A DNA stretch of 64,000 bases, from assembly GCF_001189845.1 (NCBI RefSeq), contig NZ_LFLZ01000027.1, forward strand, positions 48,631 to 112,630, given 5' to 3'. The DNA comes from Bradyrhizobium tropiciagri. Lineage in GTDB: Bacteria; Pseudomonadota; Alphaproteobacteria; Rhizobiales; Xanthobacteraceae. A model generated the notes under the pieces. It had not been told where the DNA came from, made no database searches, and saw only the letters and a list, made by a program, of their open reading frames with translations. Positions 10,446-19,316 of the stretch are shown one piece after another. Position 1 is the stretch's first letter, and every line of letters starts with the position of its first letter. A program made the translations under genes and the position numbers.

Positions 10446-12770
10446 TCACGCGATCGAGCGCGAGGGAACCACGTGCAGCTGCTCGTCGGGCCGCCGGCCA
10501 TGCGAGGCATTGAGCAGCTGGCGGATGCGGACGGCGGGAACCGGCCGGCTGAACAAATATCCCTGCGCTTCGGTCACCGCGCCGTCGGCGCTGATCAGTT
10601 CGAGCTGCTCATTGGTTTCGATGCCCTCGACCACGACCGACATGCCGAGGTCCGCAGACAGCCGCGCCACGCCGCGCAGCAAGGTCAGCGGCCGATCGCT
10701 GTCGATGCCTTCGAGGAAGGAACGGTCGATCTTGACCTTCTGCAGCGGGAAATTGTGCAAATAGCTGAGCGACGAGTAGCCGGTGCCGAAATCATCCAGC
10801 GAGATCCGCACCCCGAGTGAACGCAGCTGCGACAGCACGTCGTGGGTCAGTTCGGTGTTGTGCAGCAGCGAGGATTCGGTGATCTCGATCTCGAGGCGGT
10901 GCGCCGGCAGGCCGGAGACCTCGAGCGCGTAGCGGACCTCGCTCAGCACGTCGCGCTGATGGAACTGCTGCGGCGAGAAATTGACCGCGACGCTGACCGC
11001 CTCGGGCCACTTCATGCATTCCATGCAGGCCTTGCGCAGGATCCAGCGGCCGAGATCGACGATCAGGCCCATATCCTCGGCGACCGGAATGATATCGACC
11101 GGAGAGACGGTGCCGCGCGCCGGATGGTTCCAGCGCAGCAGCGCCTCGCAGGTCGAGACCTTGCCGGACTTCAGATTGATCAGCGGCTGGTAGAACAGCT
11201 CGAATTCCTCGTTGGCGAGGGCCTTGCGCAGATCGAGCTCGAGGATGCGGCGGGCCTCGACGGTCTGCGCCATCTCGTCGCGGAAGAAGCAGAAGGTGCC
11301 GCGGCCGTCGGCCTTGGCGCGGTACAGCGCCATGTCGGCGTTCTTCAGCAGCGTGTCTGCGCCGACACCGGGCGCGGTCATCGCTATGCCGACGCTGGCG
11401 CCGATCTCGACCAGATGGTTGTCGATCTTGTAGCGCTCGCTGAGGCGGTCGACGATGCGCCGTGCCAGCGCGGCGGCGTCCTCATGCGAGTGGATGTTCT
11501 GCTGGAACACGACGAACTCGTCGCCGCCGAACCGCGCCACGAAATCCTCCGGACGCAGCATCTCGCGCAGCCGCTCGGCGACCGCGCAGAGCAGCTGGTC
11601 GCCGCAGGGATGGCCGAGCGTATCGTTGACCTGCTTGAACTGGTCGAGATCGACGAACAGCAATGCGGAGCGGTGGTCGCCATGCTGCATGGCGAGCAGC
11701 CGGCCGATCTCGTCGCGGAAATTGACGCGGTTGGGCAGCGCAGTCAGCTCGTCGTAGCGTGCGAGGTGGCTGATCCTGGCCTCGGCGTCCTTGCGCTCGG
11801 TGATGTCCTCGACGAGCACCACGGTGCCGCCGCCCGCCATCGGCTGGAACGTCCAGTCGAGCGAGCGGTTCTGGGCCGGATCGGGGTCGCTGGTGACGAT
11901 GTCGCCGCGCTGCGAGCTCTCGATCTCGTAGAGGATCTGCTGCGCGGCCGCTGCCGAGATCGCGCCGGACAGCACGCAGGCATTGCAGATGTCGGTCGCG
12001 CTGGCGCCGCGCTGCACGAAATCCTCCGACAGCTCCATCATCTCGATGAAGCGGTGGTTCATCACCGCAAGGCGGCCGTCGGCAGAGAACATGCACAGGC
12101 CGTGCGGCATGTTGTTCAGCGCGGTATCGAACTGGCCCGCCAGCGCCGCCTCGCGCTCTTTGGCGATCCAGGCATTGACGTAGATGCGCTGCAGGCTCGT
12201 GGTGAGGTGGCGGATGGCGCTGAAGAACACCAGGCTGAGCAGCGCAAGCGCGATGTGATAGGGACCGCCGACATACATCAGCGCGGCGATCAGGGGACCG
12301 ATCGACATCAACAGATGCAGATGGAAGATCTGCGGCCGGCCGAAGGTCCGCCCGACCCCAGCCGAGGTATAGGCGACCACCGTGGTCACGCAGAGCATGT
12401 GGGCTGCGGCATCGTTGGTCGTGACCAGGACGGCGGCGCCCCACAGGCCGAGCGCAATGCCGTAGGCGAGGCTGCCGATCCGGTAGCGCTTCTCCCACGC
12501 CTCGGACTCTTCGACGGTGAGCCGGGAATTGCGCTGCTGGTAGCGGTACATCTGCCACGCGCGCGCCAGACCGACCACGATGAACAGCGGCACGCACAGC
12601 CAGGACAACAGATTGCCGGTGACGAACGCGATCACGGCGCCCGCGATCGCGGGGCCGAAAGCGCCGAAGACCATGGGCGCGGGGTTCATGAACAGGGAAT
12701 CGACCAGCGCCGCGGAGATCGTCGGCGACATCGACTGGTCCGGTTCTCCCGTCTGACTTGCAAACTGCAT
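10446..12770 (-). CDS. Membrane GGDEF-EAL protein with PAS domain (c-di-GMP turnover)
   Basis: The 774-residue inner-membrane signalling protein has five or six hydrophobic segments (residues ~20-195), a PAS-like sensor (~205-325), a GGDEF domain and an EAL domain (~515-760). The diguanylate cyclase signature RFGGDEF (~412-418) is intact. The EAL side has CEALLRW, 'EITESSL', 'DDFGTGYSSL', 'KIDRSF' and 'EGIET', so phosphodiesterase activity is also plausible. Which activity dominates cannot be read from sequence. A start at the internal ATG (12729-12731) is an alternative. It lies downstream of tolB and may share its transcript or start in the 184-base gap. Confidence 0.9.
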   Translation of the reverse strand: MQFASQTGEPDQSMSPTISAALVDSLFMNPAPMVFGAFGPAIAGAVIAFVTGNLLSWLCVPLFIVVGLARAWQMYRYQQRNSRLTVEESEAWEKRYRIGSLAYGIALGLWGAAVLVTTNDAAAHMLCVTTVVAYTSAGVGRTFGRPQIFHLHLLMSIGPLIAALMYVGGPYHIALALLSLVFFSAIRHLTTSLQRIYVNAWIAKEREAALAGQFDTALNNMPHGLCMFSADGRLAVMNHRFIEMMELSEDFVQRGASATDICNACVLSGAISAAAAQQILYEIESSQRGDIVTSDPDPAQNRSLDWTFQPMAGGGTVVLVEDITERKDAEARISHLARYDELTALPNRVNFRDEIGRLLAMQHGDHRSALLFVDLDQFKQVNDTLGHPCGDQLLCAVAERLREMLRPEDFVARFGGDEFVVFQQNIHSHEDAAALARRIVDRLSERYKIDNHLVEIGASVGIAMTAPGVGADTLLKNADMALYRAKADGRGTFCFFRDEMAQTVEARRILELDLRKALANEEFELFYQPLINLKSGKVSTCEALLRWNHPARGTVSPVDIIPVAEDMGLIVDLGRWILRKACMECMKWPEAVSVAVNFSPQQFHQRDVLSEVRYALEVSGLPAHRLEIEITESSLLHNTELTHDVLSQLRSLGVRISLDDFGTGYSSLSYLHNFPLQKVKIDRSFLEGIDSDRPLTLLRGVARLSADLGMSVVVEGIETNEQLELISADGAVTEAQGYLFSRPVPAVRIRQLLNASHGRRPDEQLHVVPSRSIA

Positions 12771-12954
12771 TGTGAGAGCGCGCGTCCTTTTCAGCTCGCA
12801 CTCTTACTGATCGCAGGTGAAGTCTTTCTGAGGGAATATCGTTAGCGAGTCCTTGCCGCGGACTATCAACGACCGGAATTCACCATAAAAATCAGTGCGC
12901 TAGATGAGAAGCGCCGACCCGCCCCGGGGTTCCCCGGAGCAGCTATGCACGCCC

Positions 12955-14289
12955 TCACGACAACAGCGGCGACCAGGCGGGGTCGGAGGCAAAACCGGGG
13001 GTCGGGACCCGCAGCTCATTGCGCCCGGAAACGTCGATGGTGAACAGCGACGGTCCGCTGTTGCCGCCGGGATCGCGGAAGAACATCACGACGCGTCCGT
13101 TCGGCGCGAAGGTCGGACCTTCATTGTGGAAGCCCGAGGTCAGGATGCGCTCGCCCGAGCCATCCGGCTTCATGATGCCGATCGCGAACTGCCCGCCGCC
13201 CTGCTTGGTGAAGGCGATGTAGTCGCCGCGCGGCGACCACACCGGCGTCGAATAGGTGCCGTCACCGAACGAGATGCGCTGCGCGGCGCCGCCGGTTGCC
13301 GGCATCACATAGATCTGCGGCTTGCCGCCGCGATCGGACTCGAAGCAAAGCCGCGTGCCGTCCGGCGCGTAGGATGGCGAGGTGTCGATCGCCGGCGTGT
13401 CGGTCAGCCGCGTCATCGACTTCGAGCGCAGATCCATCACGAACAGGTTGGAGTTGCCGCCCTGCTGCAGGCTCATGATGACGCGTTGGCCGTCGGGCGA
13501 GAAGCGCGGCGAGAACGACATGCCGGGGAAGTTGCCGACGATCTCGCGCTGGCCGGTCTCGATGTTGAGCAGATAGACGCGCGGGTCGCCCTGCCCGAAT
13601 TCCATGTAGGTGATTTCCTGGGTCGACGGCGAGAAGCGCGGCGTCAGCACGAGGTCGGAGCCGCGGGTCAGATAGCGCACGTTGGCGCCGTCCTGGTCCA
13701 TCAGCGCGAGCCGCTTGACGCGGCGATCCGCCGAGCCGCTCTCGTCGACGAACACGACGCGGGTATCGAAATAGCCCTTCTCGCCGGTCATGCGTTCGTA
13801 GATCTGGTCGGAGATGATGTGCGCGATGCGGCGCCAGTATTCGGCCGAGGTGTCGTACTGCTGGCCGGCGAGCTGCTGGCCGGTATTGACGTCCCAGAGC
13901 CGGAATTCCGCCTTCACGCGGCCGCTGCCCTGGCGCGTCATTCGGCCGGTCACCAACGCCTGTGCGTTGATGCTCTTCCAGTTGTTGAAGTTCGGCGCCG
14001 CGTCGATGTTGATCTGCTTCTCGAGATAGGCAGCCTGATCGATCGGCGCGAACAAGCCGCTGCGCTTCAGGTTGTTGGTGATCACTTGCGTGACGCCAAC
14101 ACCGACTTCGGCGTCGCCGGGTGTGCCGGCAGCGAAGTTCGGGATTGCGATCGGCACCGGCGCGAACTCGCCTTCCGGAATCGGAATTCGTTTGGGGCCA
14201 GCCTGCCCGAAAGCGCTCCGGGTTCCGGCAAGCGCGCCGAGGGCCGCAATTCCGGAGATCATCTGTCGACGGTCGAGGCGAAATTTCAT
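12955..14289 (-). CDS. tolB: Tol-Pal system beta propeller protein TolB
   Basis: TolB is a periplasmic protein that shuttles between Pal and TolA. The ~444-residue product has an N-terminal domain ('GVGVTQVITNNLKRSGLFAPID') and a six-bladed propeller built from repeats such as 'SPRFSPDGQRVIMSL', 'SPSYAPDGTRLCFESDRGGKPQIYVM' and 'TPVWSPRGDYIAFT'. Its leader is MKFRLDRRQMISGIAALGALAG, with a twin-arginine before the hydrophobic stretch. A start ten codons further up (ATG at 14314-14316, MTNTNDLRT) is possible; neither has a strong ribosome site. It follows tolA by 71 bases. Confidence 0.93.
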   Translation of the reverse strand: MKFRLDRRQMISGIAALGALAGTRSAFGQAGPKRIPIPEGEFAPVPIAIPNFAAGTPGDAEVGVGVTQVITNNLKRSGLFAPIDQAAYLEKQINIDAAPNFNNWKSINAQALVTGRMTRQGSGRVKAEFRLWDVNTGQQLAGQQYDTSAEYWRRIAHIISDQIYERMTGEKGYFDTRVVFVDESGSADRRVKRLALMDQDGANVRYLTRGSDLVLTPRFSPSTQEITYMEFGQGDPRVYLLNIETGQREIVGNFPGMSFSPRFSPDGQRVIMSLQQGGNSNLFVMDLRSKSMTRLTDTPAIDTSPSYAPDGTRLCFESDRGGKPQIYVMPATGGAAQRISFGDGTYSTPVWSPRGDYIAFTKQGGGQFAIGIMKPDGSGERILTSGFHNEGPTFAPNGRVVMFFRDPGGNSGPSLFTIDVSGRNELRVPTPGFASDPAWSPLLS

Positions 14290-14360
14290 GGTCCGCAAAT
14301 CATTCGTGTTGGTCATTGTCGGTAACTTTGCTTGCCGTTGGCCAGGCGACGCGATTGTCC

Positions 14361-15317
14361 TCAGGTCTTCCGTTCCGTGAACACCGGCGCGAAATACTTC
14401 CATTCATCGAAGAAGGCGGCCGGCAGCTTATACGGCTGGCATTCGATGATCGCCCGCAGCGCGCTCTCCTGATAGACGCGCAAATAGGGCGTTCCCGGGG
14501 TGCCTTCCGGCACCGGCGGCGCTTCGAGCTTGCCCTCACGGTTCAGCTTGATCTCGAAAACGGCCTCGGTCTGCTGTGCCTCGATGCCGCCATAGGGCTT
14601 CTTCCAGCAACGCTCGACCTGCTGCTTGAACATTGCGCCCCAGGTCGCGGAGTTGTCGGCGGCCTTGCCCTTGGCAGTACCGAGCGATGCATTGGCGTTG
14701 AGCGTATCGCCAGTTGCCGAGGCGCGCGTCGGGTCGCGCTTGTCGAGCAGTGCCGCGATCTTGCTCTGGTCGAACACGCGATCCTTCGGCTTCTGCTCCG
14801 GCGGCGGCTTGGCGGCCTGTGCGACAGGCTTCGGCGGCGGCTTCTTCTCTTCCTTCTTGATCGCTTCCGCGATCGGGTCGGGCTTCACCGGATCGGGCTT
14901 CTTCTCGACCGGCTTCGGCTCTTCCTTCGGCTTGTTCTCGACCTTCTTCGGCGGATCCGGCTTCTTGTCTTCCGGCTTCTCCACCTTCGGGGTGGGCGCC
15001 GGCGCCATATCGGTCACGACCGGTGGCTTCTTGTCGTCGATCTTGCCAACAGCGTCGTCCATCGGCTTGGCCTCGGCGACCTTCTCGACCAGCGGCTTGG
15101 GATTTTCCTTCTTGCCGTCCTTCTGGCCAGACATCACGTGCGAAAGCTGGTCGGAGGAGATCACGTCGACGGCAACGGATTCCTCTTCGGGCATGACATA
15201 CGCCCGGGTCGAAAACGACACGAGGCCCCACCCGATCACGAGCACGTGCAGGGCAATCGACGCCGCCAGAGTCTTGTCGACCTTGACCTTCAAATCAGGC
15301 TTCCCCGTGCTTGGCAT
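14361..15317 (-). CDS. tolA: Cell envelope integrity protein TolA
   Basis: TolA spans the periplasm and transmits the TolQR proton-driven force to TolB-Pal. The 318-residue protein has one N-terminal membrane helix ('LAASIALHVLVIGWGLVSF', ~15-33), a long Lys/Pro/Glu-rich stalk (~60-190, for example 'KPKEEPKPVEKKPDP') and a C-terminal TonB-like domain ('VERCWKKPYGGIEAQQTEAVFEIKLNREGKLE'). The ATG at 15315-15317 lies five bases after the tolR stop and has GGAAGG upstream, so the two are translationally coupled. Confidence 0.92.
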   Translation of the reverse strand: MPSTGKPDLKVKVDKTLAASIALHVLVIGWGLVSFSTRAYVMPEEESVAVDVISSDQLSHVMSGQKDGKKENPKPLVEKVAEAKPMDDAVGKIDDKKPPVVTDMAPAPTPKVEKPEDKKPDPPKKVENKPKEEPKPVEKKPDPVKPDPIAEAIKKEEKKPPPKPVAQAAKPPPEQKPKDRVFDQSKIAALLDKRDPTRASATGDTLNANASLGTAKGKAADNSATWGAMFKQQVERCWKKPYGGIEAQQTEAVFEIKLNREGKLEAPPVPEGTPGTPYLRVYQESALRAIIECQPYKLPAAFFDEWKYFAPVFTERKT

Positions 15318-15322
15318 GGTGG

Positions 15323-15790
15323 TTATCCGCCTTCCGGGATGATGACGATATTCGCCTTGAATCCCGCGGCCCGGACCTCTCCGAGCAGTTTCATCATATC
15401 CGTGTAACAGACGTCCTTGTCGCCACGCAGATAGACCACTTTTTCGGCTTCCGACCGGGCGTCTCCGACAGCCTTGATCTTGGCCGGAAAATCGGCGGCC
15501 GTGATCGGCGCGTCGCCGAGATAGAGCTCGACATTCGAGTTGCAGCCGCCGCCGGTGCGCTTGACCGACAGCGTCAGAGGCGGCTGGTTCGACGAGATCG
15601 ACCTGCCGCCGCTCGCGACCGGCAGGTCGATGTCGATGTTCGACGTCATGAGCGGCGCCGCCACCATGAAGATGATCAGCAGCACCAGCATCACGTCGAC
15701 CATCGGCGTGACGTTGATCTCGGCCATCACCGGCTTGCGCCCGCCGCGGCGGCGCCTGCCACCGCCGGACCCTGCCATGCTCATCGCCAT
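15323..15790 (-). CDS. tolR: Biopolymer transport protein TolR (ExbD family)
   Basis: TolR forms the proton channel with TolQ. The 155-residue product has one membrane helix, 'VTPMVDVMLVLLIIFMVAAPL', whose Asp is the conserved protonatable residue. The periplasmic dimer domain ends 'VCYTDMMKLLGEVRAAGFKANIVIIPE'. A Gly/Arg-rich cytosolic leader (MAMSMAGSGGGRRRRGG) precedes it. The frame is open 17 codons further up, so the start is uncertain. A palindromic repeat separates it from tolQ, unusual for these normally adjacent genes. Confidence 0.9.
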   Translation of the reverse strand: MAMSMAGSGGGRRRRGGRKPVMAEINVTPMVDVMLVLLIIFMVAAPLMTSNIDIDLPVASGGRSISSNQPPLTLSVKRTGGGCNSNVELYLGDAPITAADFPAKIKAVGDARSEAEKVVYLRGDKDVCYTDMMKLLGEVRAAGFKANIVIIPEGG

Positions 15791-15879
15791 GATCGTGCGC
15801 TCGCAAGAGTGACCATCGTGACCATCATTGATCCCGAACATGATGCGAGGAATCGCGTCATGTTCTCATCTCTCCGTTT

Positions 15880-15930
15880 GAGCATGATCTTTTCGGAAAA
15901 CCGGTACCCACTTTTCCGGATCATGCTCTA
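15880..15930. repeat. Palindromic repeat, family C (copy 1), in the tolQ-tolR gap
   Basis: GAGCATGATC...TTTTCGGAAAACC is inverted as GGTACCCACTTTTCCGGATCATGCTC. Related units lie at 30797-30864 and 58644-58719. Its right edge CTAG supplies the TAG stop codon of tolQ (15928-15930 on the minus strand). Confidence 0.85.
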
Positions 15931-16641
15931 GCCCCGCTCGTCGATCTGACGCGACAGGATGGCGGAGAACTCGTCGGCGAACCCCTCCAGGCGCGCAGCC
16001 TGCCGGTTCACCTCCGAGGTGAACTTATTGTAGAAAATAGTCGCCGGAATTGCGGCAATCAGGCCGATTGCGGTCGCAAACAGCGCTTCCGCGATACCGG
16101 GCGCCACCACCGCCAAAGAGGTGTTTTTCGAGGCCGCGATCGACTGGAAGCTCGACATAATGCCCCAGACGGTGCCGAACAGGCCGACAAACGGGCCGGC
16201 CGAGCCCACGGTGGCGAGCACCAGGAGGCGCCGTTCCAGCCGCTCGACCTCGCGGGCGATCGAGACGTTCATGACCTTCTCGATTCTGGCCTGCAGGCCG
16301 GCAAACGACCGCGATTGGCTCTCGAAGGAGCGCTTCCACTCCCGCATCGCGGCCACGAAACAGGCCGCCATCGACTGGGTCGGCTTGGCCGAGAGCGCCC
16401 GGTAGAGCTCCTCGATCGACTGGCCGGACCAGAATGCCTGCTCGAACTTGTCCATTGCCCGCTTGGTGCGGGCGTAGAGCAGGATCTTGTCGATTGCGAT
16501 CGCCCAGACCCACACCGAGCAGGACAGAAGTCCCAGCATCACGCATTTGACGACCCAATGAGCCTGCCAAAACAATGCGATCAGCGATACATCGCTCGAT
16601 GCCAGTGGCAGTGTAGACTGAGCCACATCGGCGGGATTCAT
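15928..16641 (-). CDS. tolQ: Tol-Pal system proton channel protein TolQ
   Basis: TolQ is the MotA/ExbB-family inner-membrane subunit that powers TolA. The 237-residue protein has three membrane spans: ~30-50 ('WVVKCVMLGLLSCSVWVWAIA'), ~140-162 ('VLATVGSAGPFVGLFGTVWGIM') and ~175-195 ('GIAEALFATAIGLIAAIPATIFYN'). The Thr/Ser-rich channel-facing positions are typical of the family. The ATG at 16639-16641 follows GAGAGG. It heads the tolQRAB order on the minus strand. Its stop codon is supplied by the edge of the family C repeat. Confidence 0.93.
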   Translation of the reverse strand: MNPADVAQSTLPLASSDVSLIALFWQAHWVVKCVMLGLLSCSVWVWAIAIDKILLYARTKRAMDKFEQAFWSGQSIEELYRALSAKPTQSMAACFVAAMREWKRSFESQSRSFAGLQARIEKVMNVSIAREVERLERRLLVLATVGSAGPFVGLFGTVWGIMSSFQSIAASKNTSLAVVAPGIAEALFATAIGLIAAIPATIFYNKFTSEVNRQAARLEGFADEFSAILSRQIDERG

Positions 16642-17259
16642 CGGCAATATCCTCTCAACGCAAGTGTCCCAATTCGGCGGGCCGCCAATCGGCACCCCTT
16701 CCACGGCCGCGCGCCCGGCGCGGCAAAACTGCGCGAGAGCCTCTTACATCTGTCGCATGGGGGGCCCGTCCAAAGCCGGGCCCTGCTTCCCCTGCCAACA
16801 TGTCAAAACGAGGGCTTTTCACGCGGCATTCCGACCCTAACCAAACGCTAATCATGGTTAAGGCGAGGTTACCAAAGGGAAATTTGGAGGCGGGAAATGC
16901 CGCCGGCGGAGCCGGTTGGCGGGTTCCCGGGATGAACGGATCCCTCGCTGGGAAGATCCGACGCCCCGCCCCTCCCCGCGGTCGTCCCTGCGAAAGCCAG
17001 TGCGAAAGCCGGGACCCATAACCACCGGATTCGGTGATGAACGGGATCGTGGCCCCGGCGTCGCGCATCAATTGCGAGTTGGGGTGATGGATCCTGGCTT
17101 TCGCCAGGACGACGGTGGTGGATGGTCGCGATCCCACTGCCACACCACCGGTGTCCCGGAATCCATTCATCCATCCGATGCGCCGCCTGATAGATTCCGG
17201 GCTCTCGCTTCGCGAGCCCCGGAATGACGACGGAGAGTGATCGCCGCGCTAACGTTGGC
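16642..17259. repeat. 618-base gene-free region with degenerate extragenic palindromes
   Basis: The stretch between tolQ and crcB holds several short inverted blocks rather than a gene. Around 16978-17010 lies GTCGTCCCTGCGAAAGCC, and around 17090-17112 the counterpart GATCCTGGCTTTCGCCAGGA. At 17190-17226 'ATTCCGGGCTCTCGCTTCGCGAG' pairs with 'CCCCGGAATGACG'. These resemble mosaic extragenic repeats common in Bradyrhizobium. The tolQ promoter probably lies near 16642-16800. Confidence 0.55.
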
Positions 17260-17649
17260 TCACGTCAAATGCCGCACGATCGCCAATCCGGCGAACAGCC
17301 CCATGATCGACAACGCCACCGAGCCCGCGACATACAGCACTGCAAGCCCGAGTTCGCCGCGCTCGTAGAGCAGCGCGGCGTCGAGCGAGAACGCGGAGAA
17401 GGTGGTGTAGCCGCCGAGGATGCCGGTCATCAGGAACAACCGCCAGGGCTGCGAGGCTTCGCCCTTGAAGGCGAGATAGCCGGCGATCAGGCCCATCACG
17501 GTCGAGCCTGTGATGTTGATGATGAACGTGCCGTAAGGAAATGCGGTGCCGATGCAGCGCGCGCAGGTGACGTTGATCAGGTGCCGCAGCATTGCGCCAA
17601 GACCGCCGCCGAAGAACACCAGAAGATAGCTTGCCGCGTTACCCACCAA
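17260..17649 (-). CDS. crcB: Fluoride efflux transporter CrcB (Fluc)
   Basis: CrcB is a small dual-topology fluoride channel of the inner membrane. The 129-residue product has four hydrophobic spans and the family motifs 'GGGLGAMLRHLI', 'FPYGTFIINITGSTVMGL' and 'GILGGYTTFSAFSLDA', including the central Asn, the GGxTTFSTF-type turn and the sodium-site region. I looked for a fluoride riboswitch upstream and found none; the region is instead occupied by a palindromic repeat. Confidence 0.9.
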   Translation of the reverse strand: MVGNAASYLLVFFGGGLGAMLRHLINVTCARCIGTAFPYGTFIINITGSTVMGLIAGYLAFKGEASQPWRLFLMTGILGGYTTFSAFSLDAALLYERGELGLAVLYVAGSVALSIMGLFAGLAIVRHLT

Positions 17650-17692
17650 TGCCCCCGCTGGTGTGTGAAGAAGCTTGAGCAGCCCTGCTCAA

Positions 17693-17866
17693 AACTCACC
17701 CTCCCCTGGAGGGGGAGGGTCGGTTCGCATGAAGCGAAGCGGAATGCGGAGAGGTGTGATCTCTCGGCACGGACAGTATCGCGCGCGGAAAGACCGTCAC
17801 CCCACCCCGCCGCTCATTTCATTCGCGTCGACCCTCCCCCTCCAGGGGAGGGTGAAGAGGCGCGCG
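17693..17866. repeat. Long inverted repeat between crcB and sodB
   Basis: Arms reading TCACCCTCCCCTGGAGGGGG and, about 140 bases later, CCCCTCCAGGGGAGGGTGAA are near-perfect complements. Between them 'TTCGCATGAAGCGAA' pairs with itself. The element could form a large hairpin and lies between two genes on the same strand. Confidence 0.7.
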
Positions 17867-17887
17867 CGAAAAAATTCCGAGCGATGC

Positions 17888-18487
17888 CTAGCCGGCCTTG
17901 CCGAACAGCTCGTCGACATAATCCCAGTTGACGAGGTTTTCGACGAACGCCTTCAGATAGTCCGGACGGCGGTTGCGGTAGTCGATGTAGTAGGAGTGCT
18001 CCCAGACGTCGACGCCGAGGATCGGCACCGCCCCGTGGACCAGCGGGTTCTCGCCGTTCGGGGTCTTGGCGATCTCGAGCTTGCCGCCCTTGACCTGCAG
18101 CCAGGCCCAGCCGGAGCCGAACTGGCCGACGCCGGCGGCGGCGAAGTCGGTCTTGAACTTCTCGAAGCCGCCGAGGTCTTCAGTGATCTTCTTCTCCAGC
18201 CGACCGGGCAGCTTGCTGCCACCGCCATTCGGCTTCATCCACTTCCAGAAGTGGAGGTGGTTGTAGTGCTGGCCGGCATTGTTGAAGACGGCCGCGTTCT
18301 TGCCGAACGAACCCTTCACGATCTCCTCGAGGGACTTGCCTTCGAATTCGGTCCCCTTGATCGCGTTGTTGCCGTTGGTGACGTAGGCCTGGTGATGCTT
18401 GTCGTGGTGAAACTCCAGCGTTTCCTTGGACATGTAGGGCGCAAGGGCGTCGTGGGCGTAGGGCAGATCGGGTAGCGTGAAGGTCAT
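17888..18487 (-). CDS. sodB: Superoxide dismutase, Fe/Mn type
   Basis: The enzyme dismutates superoxide to oxygen and hydrogen peroxide in the cytosol. The 199-residue protein begins MTFTLPDLPYAHDALAPYMS and carries metal ligands His27 ('EFHHDKHHQAY'), the second His in 'NNAGQHYNHLHFWKWM', and Asp plus His in 'DVWEHSYYIDYRN'. The stretch 'AAAGVGQFGSGWAWL' favours the iron-type or cambialistic subgroup, but metal use cannot be settled by eye. The ATG at 18485-18487 is the natural start. Confidence 0.92.
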   Translation of the reverse strand: MTFTLPDLPYAHDALAPYMSKETLEFHHDKHHQAYVTNGNNAIKGTEFEGKSLEEIVKGSFGKNAAVFNNAGQHYNHLHFWKWMKPNGGGSKLPGRLEKKITEDLGGFEKFKTDFAAAGVGQFGSGWAWLQVKGGKLEIAKTPNGENPLVHGAVPILGVDVWEHSYYIDYRNRRPDYLKAFVENLVNWDYVDELFGKAG

Positions 18488-18651
18488 GGGGTAATGTCCA
18501 ACAGAGGGTGGGAGACTACACTTAACGGGTCCCCCTTATAGAAGGTTCCAGCGCGGAGAAACACCGCATTTTCTGATCGGCTATGACAGATCGGCACAGC
18601 CGAAAGCCAAGTCCAAAGCCAAGAGCAAAGCCAAGACCAAGGACCCAGACG

Positions 18652-19182
18652 ATGAGCATCGAAATCGACATTCTCAACGGAGATGCGTCATGGCCGCGCG
18701 CCGAGCCGTTGCTCCGGGCGGTCTGGAGCCCGGAGGTCATGCAGAACAAGCCGTGGGCCGATATCAAATGGGCTCACGCGGATTTGCGCGTGCTGCTCGA
18801 CGCGCCCGATGACAGCGGGCTGGCCTGCCATGTCGGTATCTATTTCCGGACCATCACCTGGAATGGCCACAAGGTGCATGTCGCCGGCATCGGCGGGGTC
18901 TCGACCCGCGAGGACTGCCGGGGGCGCGGCTACGCGTCGCTCGCGCTCGACGCCGCCGTGCACACCATTCGTGCCAACGATGCGGTGAAATTTGCAATCT
19001 TATTCTGCGAGCCGCACAATTTCGCGTTCTACCAGGCGCGCGGCTGGCATCCCTTCACCGGCGAAGTTACTTGCGAACAGCCTGCGGGGAAGATCCGCTT
19101 CGAGGCGATGGCGCCATTCGTCAACGACATCGTGCGCGCGCCGCGCCAGGGCAAGATCGACCTATGCGGCCTGCCGTGGTGA
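18652..19182 (+). CDS. GNAT family N-acetyltransferase
   Basis: The 176-residue protein has the acetyl-CoA loop 'GGVSTREDCRGRGYASLAL' (the R/Q-x-x-G-x-G/A motif), followed by helix and strand 'DAVKFAILFCEPHNFAFYQARGWHP'. It is a soluble acetyltransferase of unknown substrate. The chosen ATG follows AAGGA eight bases upstream. Immediately before it lies a short run of degenerate CAAAGCCAAGA units. It is divergent from sodB. Confidence 0.75.
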   Translation: MSIEIDILNGDASWPRAEPLLRAVWSPEVMQNKPWADIKWAHADLRVLLDAPDDSGLACHVGIYFRTITWNGHKVHVAGIGGVSTREDCRGRGYASLALDAAVHTIRANDAVKFAILFCEPHNFAFYQARGWHPFTGEVTCEQPAGKIRFEAMAPFVNDIVRAPRQGKIDLCGLPW

Positions 19183-19316
19183 CCTCTGCGCGGGCGCGGG
19201 TGGCGGGAGTCAGTCCGAACTCGTAACATGTCAGTCATCATTTATTGAACGAGCCTGGTCCACTGGCGTCGAATTGCAGTGCGCCCCTCTCCCGCTTGCG
19301 AAGTGAGCCGCGACGC

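Noticed and set aside
17650..17720. Possible fluoride riboswitch upstream of crcB
   Set aside because: I could not find the conserved pseudoknot elements; the segment is part of a long inverted repeat.
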